A stretch of 27,745 bases of DNA from a virus: IMG/VR virus record IMGVR_UViG_3300025910_000137, positions 1 to 27,745 of that record; one strand, given 5' to 3'. The notes below the pieces were generated by a model that searched no databases, was not told the origin of the DNA, and was given only the letters and a program-made list of their open reading frames with translations. Made by a program: the position numbers and the translations under genes. Shown here piece after piece: positions 6,708-13,142 of the stretch. The first letter of the stretch is position 1. Each line of letters begins with the position of its first letter.

Positions 6708-9209
6708 ATGCCTATCGGAAGCGCATCAGCCTTCGGAATTGTCTTGCCAGTCAGTAAGACCAACATCTTCAGCAACCCTTCATTAGAGCGCGACGCGACG
6801 AATTGGGCTTCGCAAACGGGTTTCGCGGTACGCTCATCCGGCGCGCAGGCGTTCGGCGCGTGGTGCTATCAGATACCGACGAACAGCGCCGGCACGCTGG
6901 ACATGGCCGCCGGGCCGTGGACTGCCGGTGTCGGTACGGCCTACACCGTGTCAATCTACGCGAAAGTACAGACCGGTAAGACGCTGCGGGTGGGTGTTCT
7001 CACGACCGCGAACTACGCGACGGGCGCGTGGCTTGGCTCTACCGCCTTCACGACCGGCGGGACGTGGCAGCGCTACAGTGTCAGCTATACCGAGGCGTCC
7101 GGCGGCGGCAACCGCTTCATCGAGGCGTACATCGAGACGGCGGCGACAACCGCACCGTTCTCGGTTGACGGCGCGATGGTTGAGGTCGGGAGCCAGACGA
7201 CGTATGTGGACGGCGACGAGGACGGCTGCTACTGGCTCGGCGCGCCACACGCCAGCCAATCGGCACGCAGCGGCACGTACCGTGGCGGCGGGTCGGTTGT
7301 GGCCCTGGCTGACTTAGGGCTGCGGGTTGACCAGGCGCTCGGTATCGGCATGATGCCGCTGGAGAATACCGCGATGTCGTTCGCCCTGACGGACGGGGCG
7401 GAGTACCAGCACACGCGGGCCAAAGAGCGGCCCTTCACGCTCACGGCCTACGTAGGAGGCACGACACAGCGCGACTATCACGTAACCCGCCGTACCATCC
7501 TGAATGCGCTCAAAATCGACGTGGTAGACCCACAGCAGCCCTTACGCCTGTGGTACGTCGGCGGCGAGGGGACGGTCACGATTGACGCGGTGCTCGACGC
7601 CGGGATGGAAGGGCAGCAGAAGATTGGACAGACGGGTTTTGGGGAGAACGCGGCAATACGGTTTATCGCGCACGACCCGTACTGGCACGCGACGACCGAT
7701 GAAGGGACGACGCTGGCGAGCCGGGTCAACCTCGGCAGCACGAACTGGATCGCGTGTCGTGACCCACAAGGGCGCTGGGGCACGATGGGGGTGAACGGGT
7801 CAACGTTCGATAATCAGGTGCTTACGATGGCGATGAGTCCGAGCGGAACGCTGTTCGCGGGCGGGCAGTTCGGCAGCGCGGCAGGAAGCGCCGTCGGCGG
7901 CGTCGCGATGTACATGCCGACAAACGGGCTGTGGGGGACGCTGACCGGCGGCACGCTAACCAACACCAGCGTGCTATCACTCGTGTTTAGCCCCGCCGGG
8001 ACGCTCTACGCCGGCGGGCTGTTCGGGCCGATCGCGGGCACGGCGCAAAAGAACCTCGCGCAGTGGAACGGGGCGTGGGGAACACTGGCGGGCGGGTCGG
8101 CGAACCAGCTTGTGGAGGCGTTGGTATTTAGCCCGAACGGGACGCTGTTCGTCGGCGGGAACTTCACGGCGATCGGCGGCACGACCTACCCCGCCGTAGG
8201 AATGTGGTTCCCCGATACTAAGAAGTTCGGGACATTGCAGGGCGGCACGATCGGCAACGGCGCGACGACCGGGACGGCCTATTCGCTGGCGATGGACGCG
8301 AGCGGGGTGCTCTACATCGGCGGCGTATCGGTGACGACGGCGGGTGGGACGGCGAGCGCGAATGATATAGCGAGCTGGAGGAGCGGTACGTTTGGGACGC
8401 TGGCGGGCGGGATGGCGCTTGGGGGTGCTGGCGGCTTTGTGCGCGTGTCGAGCATTGCCGTCGGGCCTGACCAGCGCGTCTACATCGGCGGGCACTTCGG
8501 GACGGCGGGCGGTGGGTCAGTACAGAACATCAGCGTATGGAACGGGGTTAGTCACACGGCGCTGGCGACTGGTATCGGGACGAACGGCGCAACCGGGGTC
8601 ATCGGCGTGACAGCGATATTCGTGCAACAGAGCGGGGAGCTCGTAGCAGTTGGCAATACGCTCGGAACGCTGGCGGGCGCTATTCCGCTGCCGGATGGCG
8701 GGGCCCGCTGGAACGGCTACGCCTGGACGCCGCTCGACATCAGCCATCAGGCGTTCTTCGATACCTACGCGGTGGTGCGTGACAACGCCGGTACGGTCTA
8801 CTTCGGCGGCGCGTTCGCGGGCACGGCGCAAGCGGCTGCGGTCGCGCAGGTTCCGAACACCGGCATGGCCGATGCGTACCCGATTGTCAAGATGCGCTAC
8901 ACCGGCGCGACCGGCACGTGCCGCCCGTACCAGCTCCTAAACGGATTGACCGGCGATCGGGTGTTCTTCAATATCGCCATGATACCGGGCGAAGAACTAA
9001 CGCTTGACCTCACGCCCGGCGCGCGGTCTTTCACCAGCGACTTCCGTGGGAACGTGTTCGGCAAGATACTCGCGGGGAGTAACCTGTCAACATGGCGGCT
9101 ACTCCCCGGTGTCAACTATGTTTCGTTCTTCGCCGATAGCGATAACCTCTCGACAAGTATCTTTTGGCGAACTCGTGGGCACTCCGCCGACAGCGGAACG
9201 GCGGTCTAG
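6708..9209 (+). CDS. Dit-like distal tail protein with carbohydrate-binding module and seven-repeat propeller
   Basis: An 833-residue protein. Residues about 15-190 resemble a CBM_4_9-type carbohydrate-binding jelly roll (NPSLERDATNWA through VDGAMVEVG). Residues about 200-335 match the N-terminal half of siphovirus Dit (Sipho_tail) proteins (PFTLTAYVGGTTQRDYH, then HDPYWHATTD). A block of seven repeats follows (about 360-690), each with a strand like LFAGGQF: AGGQF, AGGLF, VGGNF, IGGVS, IGGHF, a variant VAVGN, and FGGAF. This count suits a seven-bladed propeller. The last about 120 residues return to the Dit C-terminal half (PGEELTLDLTPGARSF). Dit forms the hub where tail tube and fibres meet, so the propeller and CBM are likely receptor-binding decorations. 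Confidence 0.8.
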   Translation: MPIGSASAFGIVLPVSKTNIFSNPSLERDATNWASQTGFAVRSSGAQAFGAWCYQIPTNSAGTLDMAAGPWTAGVGTAYTVSIYAKVQTGKTLRVGVLTTANYATGAWLGSTAFTTGGTWQRYSVSYTEASGGGNRFIEAYIETAATTAPFSVDGAMVEVGSQTTYVDGDEDGCYWLGAPHASQSARSGTYRGGGSVVALADLGLRVDQALGIGMMPLENTAMSFALTDGAEYQHTRAKERPFTLTAYVGGTTQRDYHVTRRTILNALKIDVVDPQQPLRLWYVGGEGTVTIDAVLDAGMEGQQKIGQTGFGENAAIRFIAHDPYWHATTDEGTTLASRVNLGSTNWIACRDPQGRWGTMGVNGSTFDNQVLTMAMSPSGTLFAGGQFGSAAGSAVGGVAMYMPTNGLWGTLTGGTLTNTSVLSLVFSPAGTLYAGGLFGPIAGTAQKNLAQWNGAWGTLAGGSANQLVEALVFSPNGTLFVGGNFTAIGGTTYPAVGMWFPDTKKFGTLQGGTIGNGATTGTAYSLAMDASGVLYIGGVSVTTAGGTASANDIASWRSGTFGTLAGGMALGGAGGFVRVSSIAVGPDQRVYIGGHFGTAGGGSVQNISVWNGVSHTALATGIGTNGATGVIGVTAIFVQQSGELVAVGNTLGTLAGAIPLPDGGARWNGYAWTPLDISHQAFFDTYAVVRDNAGTVYFGGAFAGTAQAAAVAQVPNTGMADAYPIVKMRYTGATGTCRPYQLLNGLTGDRVFFNIAMIPGEELTLDLTPGARSFTSDFRGNVFGKILAGSNLSTWRLLPGVNYVSFFADSDNLSTSIFWRTRGHSADSGTAV

Positions 9210-9216
9210 CGTAGTG

Positions 9217-9235
9217 GGGCGTATCGCATACGCCC
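9217..9235. terminator. Bidirectional hairpin between convergent genes
   Basis: An 8-bp perfect stem GGGCGTAT/ATACGCCC with a 3-base loop lies between the stop of the Dit-like gene (9209) and the stop of the antisense secreted-protein gene (9239). It has no T-run, so it is a terminator by position only. Confidence 0.5.
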
Positions 9236-9238
9236 ATA

Positions 9239-9634
9239 CTATCCGCCCCCAACAATCGGCAGAAGCACGACGCCCAGGACGCCCGTGCGGGCCGAGACAG
9301 CGGCAGCGCCGCTCACGACGCGGAACGTATCGCCCATCTCGGCGGGGGTGTCAAGCGTACCCGCCGCGCAGCCGATGAAGGTATGCACACCCGTCGTGCG
9401 GTAGCGGTGGAGGCAAGCGGTACCGAGCCAGGACGCACGGGCAAGGCCGGGGCGCAACCAGACGACCAAGAGCGCGGGCGCGAGCGCGGGGGCGGCAGTC
9501 GGCGTGCCGAGCACGATATGGTCGGACGGCGTAGGGGTGGGTGTAGGGCCGTGCGGGGCGGCAGACGAGCCGGGCGCGGCAGCGGCAACGGACAGGAGTA
9601 GCGCGATGGCGGCGATGATGATGAGATGTCGCAT
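9239..9634 (-). CDS. Small secreted protein of unknown function (antisense cargo gene)
   Basis: A 131-residue protein has a clear signal peptide (MRHLIIIAAIALLLSVAAAA) and then a PTPTPTP linker. The remainder is Ala/Val/Gly-rich, ending VLGVVLLPIVGGG. Proline-threonine linkers of this kind are common in exported Chloroflexota proteins, which is a weak hint to the host. The ribosome site is AAGGGA ahead of ATG 9634. The gene lies antisense inside the tail operon, bounded by the hairpin at 9217-9235, so it looks like a moron or lysogenic-conversion gene expressed from its own promoter. A TTGACG upstream could be a -35, but its -10 is poor. No known function. Confidence 0.55.
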   Translation of the reverse strand: MRHLIIIAAIALLLSVAAAAPGSSAAPHGPTPTPTPSDHIVLGTPTAAPALAPALLVVWLRPGLARASWLGTACLHRYRTTGVHTFIGCAAGTLDTPAEMGDTFRVVSGAAAVSARTGVLGVVLLPIVGGG

Positions 9635-9703
9635 GGGTTCCCTTCGTTAATGCAAGCAAATGCCTACGCTCTCTATACGTCAAAACACGGGTAAAGGTTA
9701 CGC

Positions 9704-10831
9704 ATGGCATCGGCAACTCATTCGATATACCTCTCTGACGGGTTCGGGCAACGGCTTGCCGACGCATCGCGGTTCGTGAGCCTGAAGTATAGCCGGGTCG
9801 TCAACGGCATCGGCAGTGCGGTGCTGGTACTGCCCGGCGACTTCGATACGCAGATGATACGCGCCCCTGATGGGCGGCTGGAGATATGGCGCAAGCTGGC
9901 AGGATCGAGTAGAGAGTACCTTGATACCGAAACGGTATGGCTAATCAAGGCGATTGACTATACCCGCGATGATAAGGGGCGGGCTACCATCACGGTTGAG
10001 GCCGATACGCCGCTATGCCTCTTGCGCGAGCCGGGGCGCTTCAGCTACTACGACAGCGACACGGCGGCGTCAAGCGTCTCAGCGCAGCCCGCCGACGACG
10101 GGATTAAGCAGATAGCGCGCGACAACATCGGCGCGACGGCGCTGCAATCTACCTATCGTGACATCTCGGCCTATGTCACGATCGCGCCGAACCTTAGTCT
10201 CGGCGCGTCCGTCTCGAAATCGTTCGCGTGGCGCGACTTGCTGAAGGTCATGCAAGAGCTGGCAGCGGCGAGCACGCAATCGGGCACGTATCTCGCGTTC
10301 GATATCGTCTCCCCCACACCCGATACGATGGAGTTTCGCACGTATGTCGGGCAGCGCGGGGTTGACCACCGCTTCCCCGGCGGACAGAACCCGGTCATCA
10401 TCTCGCCTGACTTCGGCAACATGGGCGCGTGCAGTCTCAGGTATGACTACCGCAACGAAGTGACGTTCGCCGTAGCGGGCGGCAAGGGCGAGGGCGCGGC
10501 GCGGCTGCAAGCGACGGCGCAAGACAACGGGCGCATCGGCCTTAGTCCGTTCGGGCTGCGTGAGAAGTTCGTAGATGCGACCAACTACGACACAACCACC
10601 GGGCTAGCGGCGGAAGCCCAGGCGCAAGTCAGGAACGGCAGGCCGCGCACGCTGTTTCGTGGGAAGCTGCTCAACACGGACGATACGCGCTACGGGGTGC
10701 ATTGGGGGTGGGGGGATTTCGTGACCTGTCAGGCGTTCGGCCAATCGCTCGACTGCCGTATCGACGCCGTGAGCGTGACGGTGGCGGGCGGTAAGGAGAC
10801 GGTGGAGGCGGTTCTTCGTAACGACGCTTAG
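9704..10831 (+). CDS. Gp37-like baseplate/tail hub protein
   Basis: A 375-residue protein starts at ATG 9704 behind AAAGG. The sequence pattern (IYLSDGFGQRLADASRF, then LKYSRVVNGIGSAVLVLPG, RLEIWRK, and later RDLLKVMQELAAAS) matches the siphovirus Gp37-like family (ReqiPepy6 Gp37 type). These proteins correspond to the tail-associated hub that follows Dit in Gram-positive-type baseplates. They probably trimerise below the Dit ring and guide fibre attachment and membrane penetration. No peptidase or lysozyme motif is visible. The gene is followed by a repeat-rich 135-base spacer before the adhesin gene. Confidence 0.75.
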   Translation: MASATHSIYLSDGFGQRLADASRFVSLKYSRVVNGIGSAVLVLPGDFDTQMIRAPDGRLEIWRKLAGSSREYLDTETVWLIKAIDYTRDDKGRATITVEADTPLCLLREPGRFSYYDSDTAASSVSAQPADDGIKQIARDNIGATALQSTYRDISAYVTIAPNLSLGASVSKSFAWRDLLKVMQELAAASTQSGTYLAFDIVSPTPDTMEFRTYVGQRGVDHRFPGGQNPVIISPDFGNMGACSLRYDYRNEVTFAVAGGKGEGAARLQATAQDNGRIGLSPFGLREKFVDATNYDTTTGLAAEAQAQVRNGRPRTLFRGKLLNTDDTRYGVHWGWGDFVTCQAFGQSLDCRIDAVSVTVAGGKETVEAVLRNDA

Positions 10832-10832
10832 G

Positions 10833-10960
10833 GGCGGGATTCGGGGTTCGGGAGGAGAGCGGGATTCGGGATTCGGAATTCGGGATTAAGGGCGGAGCCT
10901 CCGTCACGAACCCCGAACCACGAAACCCCAATCCCGAATCCCCCCGAACCCCGAACCCCG
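10833..10960. repeat. Heptad-like GGATTCG repeat array forming a long imperfect inverted repeat
   Basis: The left half (10834-10889) is built from units like GGGATTCG and GGGGTTCG. The right half (10908-10959) carries the complementary CGAACCCC and CGAATCCC units. Between them is CGGAG-C-CTCCG (10893-10903), a small perfect palindrome. Transcribed, the block would fold into a long hairpin. It ends 6 bases before the adhesin ATG, leaving that gene without a recognisable ribosome site. Confidence 0.75.
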
Positions 10961-10966
10961 ATAACT

Positions 10967-11425
10967 ATGTCCGATATAATTGCAATCTCGCGCCGGCTGG
11001 ACGAGATAGAAAGCCTGCTCGAACGGCTCCGCAAGAGCGACGCGGGCGGGGTATCGGTTGCCTATACGCCGACGTACACCGGCACGACGATCGCGGGCGT
11101 GACGACCTACACGACACAAGAGGGATGGTACACCGTTACCGACCGGATGATCTTCGTCAACGGCCTGGTTGTGTGGACGGCGGCGAGTGGCACGGGGAGC
11201 GGGTTGATTAGCCTGCCGACGATCCTCGACACGAACCGGGGGCGCGCGTCGGGGGTCGTGCGAACGTCGGCGGTCACGTTCGCCAACGGCAGTATCCAGG
11301 TGTTCGTATCGGCGACCGTAACCGGCTTTACAATGGAGAGTCCAATCACGAACGGGGCATCTACGAACGTCGCGGTCGAGGCCGCCGGCAACGTAACGTT
11401 CTCGATCTGGTACCCAGTTGCTTAG
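10967..11425 (+). CDS. Tail fibre / adhesin tip protein
   Basis: A 152-residue protein. Residues 1-25 (MSDIIAISRRLDEIESLLER) form a short coiled coil suited to trimerisation. The rest is a beta-sandwich-like Thr/Ser/Gly-rich sequence (YTPTYTGTTIAGVTTYTTQ, then MIFVNGLVVWTAASGTG, ending NVTFSIWYPVA) of the kind found in phage fibre tips. It probably contacts the host surface. The start ATG 10967 lacks a Shine-Dalgarno sequence because the inverted-repeat block runs up to it; this suggests structure-dependent or re-initiation translation. The last 30 codons recur, diverged, at 11713-11805. Confidence 0.7.
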   Translation: MSDIIAISRRLDEIESLLERLRKSDAGGVSVAYTPTYTGTTIAGVTTYTTQEGWYTVTDRMIFVNGLVVWTAASGTGSGLISLPTILDTNRGRASGVVRTSAVTFANGSIQVFVSATVTGFTMESPITNGASTNVAVEAAGNVTFSIWYPVA

Positions 11426-11711
11426 TGCGTTTTAACCGCTTGTAGACTAGACAAACCGCACGTCCTCTGTTATACTTAGCACAGGTGTTTTGCACCTAAA
11501 CAACTGAGCCTTGCGGGTTCGGGCGGGTAAACCTCCGCTCGATAAAAGGTTCAAGGTCTGTGCGACGTGCATCGGTAGCTGAAATTGCTCCACCGCACAT
11601 TCTCCAGGTCGCACCACTACGTAAAGGCGGGGGCACCGCCTTCGGGGACGGTAGCCAATGGGTTGCCGGTTGAACCGAGAAGCCCACGACTAAAGCCGTG
11701 GGAGTTGTCAC
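11426..11711 (+). mobile_element. Decayed, transposase-less IS200/IS605-type element
   Basis: The right end (11711) is defined by homology to the intact TnpB element and by the exact restart of adhesin homology at 11712. The left end is not resolved and is placed after the adhesin stop. Weak traces of a TnpB zinc ribbon (KRFKVCATC in one frame near 11555-11580) are followed by stops, so most of tnpB is deleted. Confidence 0.6.
11448..11476 (+). promoter_or_regulatory. Sigma70-like promoter driving the omegaRNA remnant
   Basis: TAGACA (11448-11453), a 17-base spacer and TATACT (11471-11476) match the consensus at five of six positions in each hexamer. The predicted start near 11483 begins just before a hairpin AGGTG-TTTTG-CACCT and reads toward the omegaRNA-like block. 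The region also contains the short stem GTGCG/CGCAC after the adhesin stop. Confidence 0.65.
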
Positions 11712-11727
11712 AATGGAAAGCCCGCTG
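11483..11727 (+). ncRNA. TnpB-type omegaRNA (reRNA) remnant with 3' guide
   Basis: Bases 11621-11684 match the 3' end of the intact tnpB at 16.6 kb at 54 of 64 positions; one frame still reads KAGAPPSGTVANGLPVEPRS, close to the TnpB C-terminus KAGAPPSG-type sequence. Then comes the terminal hairpin CCCACG/CGTGGG and the end GTTGTCAC at 11711. This is the right end of an IS200/IS605-type element, where TnpB omegaRNAs end and the flanking 16 or so bases become the guide. Here the guide would be AATGGAAAGCCCGCTG, which is adhesin coding sequence. The tnpB gene itself is missing, but a good promoter sits upstream. Processing and activity are inferred. Confidence 0.65.
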
Positions 11728-11805
11728 ACGAACGCCGCGTCAACCAACGTAGCAGTCGAGGCCGCCGGTAACGTCACGTTCTCGATTTGGTATCCGATTG
11801 CCTGA
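11712..11805 (+). pseudogene. Duplicate 3' end of a second adhesin gene
   Basis: From ATG 11713 the frame gives 30 residues ending SIWYPIA and TGA, the same as the last 30 residues of the complete adhesin except three conservative changes. Most nucleotide differences fall at third codon positions, so the copy diverged under selection as a working gene before its 5' part was lost. It begins exactly at the right end of the IS605-type remnant. Confidence 0.8.
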
Positions 11806-11822
11806 TACCCCACGGGGTGCTT

Positions 11823-11892
11823 ATGCCCGTCTTGCCACAAGCGATAGCCGACGCCGTTCTCCTCGACGGCTTGCCGCGTGTCGCCGTCGATA
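11823..11892 (+). pseudogene. Duplicate 5' end of the gene at 12369
   Basis: ATG 11823 opens MPVLPQAIADAVLLDGLPR, paralogous to MPVLPQATADLVATDGLPR of the complete gene downstream. Homology stops where the HEARO-like RNA starts (11893). The frame then runs through the RNA to a TAA at 11976-11978 and is not meaningful. This looks like a gene disrupted by the RNA-bearing element. Confidence 0.75.
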
Positions 11893-12167
11893 GTCATGGA
11901 CTACGGGGATTTATCCCCGTAGCTTGTAGCTGCTCTTTCGCTGCCGTGACACAGGAGCGCTACATTAGCCGGTTGTAATCCGGGTTATCCCTGAGAAACC
12001 CGGCGGCTAGTTAGGCTGCATGACGCAGGTGACGAACCCGTCGCACCGAAGTGCGAAACAGCCTTCTTGCTGAACCCGTCTCCGTCGGCTAACGGCGGTG
12101 ACTGTCGCCAGTCCAAGCCAGCAAGACCAGGGGCTTTTGTCTAAGACCATCACGGGATGGTGTGGGT
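11877..12167 (+). ncRNA. Stand-alone HEARO-like RNA (IscB/IsrB omegaRNA-like) with 5' guide
   Basis: The block is densely structured. P1 GTCATGG/CCGTGAC (11893-11899 with 11944-11950) encloses CTACGGGG/CCCCGTAG. TAGCCG/CGGCTA (11966-11971 with 12004-12009) encloses CCGGGTT/AACCCGG. GGCTG/CAGCC (12014-12018 with 12059-12063) encloses CGCAC-CGAA-GTGCG. CTTGCTG/CAGCAAG (12066-12072 with 12119-12125) encloses GACTG/CAGTC. A final hairpin is ACCATC/GATGGT. This layout, with a guide-adjacent stem and a flanking-gene guide at the 5' side, resembles HEARO RNAs, the omegaRNAs of IscB/IsrB. No IscB, IsrB or other frame follows. The putative guide is CGTGTCGCCGTCGATA. Family membership is from recall of consensus features, not a search. 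Confidence 0.6.
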
Positions 12168-12368
12168 ATAAAACCGTTTTATCCTGCGCGCAGGTGCCTT
12201 ACCCATACATCCATTATACAGCACATCAGTGCGGAATACTAGTATAAGTTCAGTTAAACCGCGCCCCTATATCAAGCCTGGATTTCCTACCTGCGGCGCG
12301 CTATCGGCTCCTCTCCTGAGGTTGAAACCCCGTAGTTTCCGCCGAAAGGATTTATTCGAGGATTAACT
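12168..12368 (+). other. Non-coding tail of the HEARO-like element
   Basis: About 200 bases without a gene. It contains the palindromes ATAAAAC-C-GTTTTAT (12168-12182) and CTGCGCGCAG (12184-12193), a TATAAT on the minus strand near 12212-12217, and GAAAC-CCCGTA-GTTTC just upstream of the next gene's ribosome site GAGGA. An IscB or IsrB gene would be expected here and is absent. The right end of the element is not resolved. Confidence 0.4.
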
Positions 12369-12764
12369 ATGCCGGTTCTTCCACAGGCAACTGCTGACTT
12401 AGTAGCAACAGACGGACTGCCCCGGCAGGCGACGGCAGACGACAACTCGGTACACGTCCTCTACCTTGACGGGGCGCTCGTGCGCTCGATGCTCGCGTCC
12501 GCCTGGCCGCCCCCACTCCCCACACCACCGACCGCGCGCCAGTCAGCCACCGCAATAGCGGCGCGGCAGGCAGCGGCGCAGCAGGCGCTTATCGACGAGG
12601 CCGCGCTTGACGCACGGGTGAAGAACCTTGCGGCGGGCTGCGTCGGGATGAGCGTTGACGACCTACTGGCGGGGCACGTCAAGACGTTCGTGATACTTTG
12701 GTTGCACAGCAAGAAGGCGCTCGACAAGGATGGGAAGATTAAGCCACTGAGTGACTGGTGCTAG
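12369..12764 (+). CDS. Conserved phage protein of unknown function, last gene of the late block
   Basis: A 131-residue protein starts at ATG 12369 behind GAGGA. Residues about 1-45 are variable (compare the duplicate 5' end at 11823). A Pro-rich linker follows, then an Ala/Gln-rich helix (about 57-75). The C-terminal domain is RVKNLAAGCVGMSVDDLLAGHV and WLHSKKALDKDGKIKPLSDWC. The ending ALDKDGKIxPLxxW is recurrent in small proteins encoded downstream of phage fibre genes, so a fibre-associated role is possible, but no biochemical role is known. Its stop overlaps the stop of the leftward gene at 12761, marking the convergence of the two transcription blocks. Confidence 0.65.
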   Translation: MPVLPQATADLVATDGLPRQATADDNSVHVLYLDGALVRSMLASAWPPPLPTPPTARQSATAIAARQAAAQQALIDEAALDARVKNLAAGCVGMSVDDLLAGHVKTFVILWLHSKKALDKDGKIKPLSDWC

Positions 12765-13033
12765 GCATCCGTCGCGCCCCAATTCTGCGGCCCGTTTCTT
12801 CGCTCGCCCCTCGCAATCATGCGCCCTGCATTGAGCAACAGTTGTTGCCTATCGAATATCAGCCCCAGGACGCTAGGGCCGACTAGCTCCGCCGTCGCCT
12901 GCATGAACGCGATCGCGTCGGCTAGCTCCATCAGCGCCCATGGCAGCGCTTCCCCATACGCCTCTGAGCTTCCAAATCTCATTTCGTCGTAATTCGTCTG
13001 CGTTAGCTTGATACGGTCAAGCGGGCTGGGCAT
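12761..13033 (-). CDS. Small hypothetical protein, last gene of the leftward block
   Basis: A 90-residue protein from ATG 13033, chosen because GAAGGGAG lies 8 bases upstream; a GTG at 13051 would place this ribosome site inside the gene. The sequence is helical (NYDEMRFGSSEAYGEALPWA, then LMELADAIAFMQATAELV) with no transmembrane segment or cysteines. The function is not recognised. It converges on the last late gene with overlapping stop codons. Confidence 0.6.
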   Translation of the reverse strand: MPSPLDRIKLTQTNYDEMRFGSSEAYGEALPWALMELADAIAFMQATAELVGPSVLGLIFDRQQLLLNAGRMIARGERRNGPQNWGATDA

Positions 13034-13142
13034 GGCTGCGGCTCCCTTCACAAATAGCGCCCCGTGCCATGATAGGCACGGGGCGCTGCACGGGGTTCGG
13101 AAAGGTTCGGTACTCGCTGTGGTGGGGCAAGGGCCACGGCAT
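13017..13142 (-). CDS. Possible 41-residue small protein
   Basis: ATG 13142 has an ideal ribosome site (GAGAGGAG, 2-3 bases away and in reach) and opens a 41-codon frame, MPWPLPHHSEYRTFPNPVQR onward, ending 16 bases inside the next gene. The overlap fits the coupled style of this block. However, the frame contains the 13-bp stem-loop and has no recognisable family, so it may be only a leader or chance frame. Confidence 0.3.
   Translation of the reverse strand: MPWPLPHHSEYRTFPNPVQRPVPIMARGAICEGSRSHAQPA
13056..13087. terminator. 13-bp perfect stem-loop upstream of the 12761 gene
   Basis: AGCGCCCCGTGCC (13056-13068) pairs perfectly with GGCACGGGGCGCT (13075-13087) around the loop ATGATA. Neither side has a T-run. 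It may attenuate or terminate leftward transcripts, or be a processing or binding site. Confidence 0.55.

Noticed and set aside
11331-11805. Adhesin 3' end repeated nearby, as in a diversity-generating retroelement (with an Avd-like protein at 18.7 kb)
   Set aside because: Differences between the copies are mainly synonymous and not confined to adenines, there is no reverse transcriptase in the window, and the second copy is a diverged gene end.
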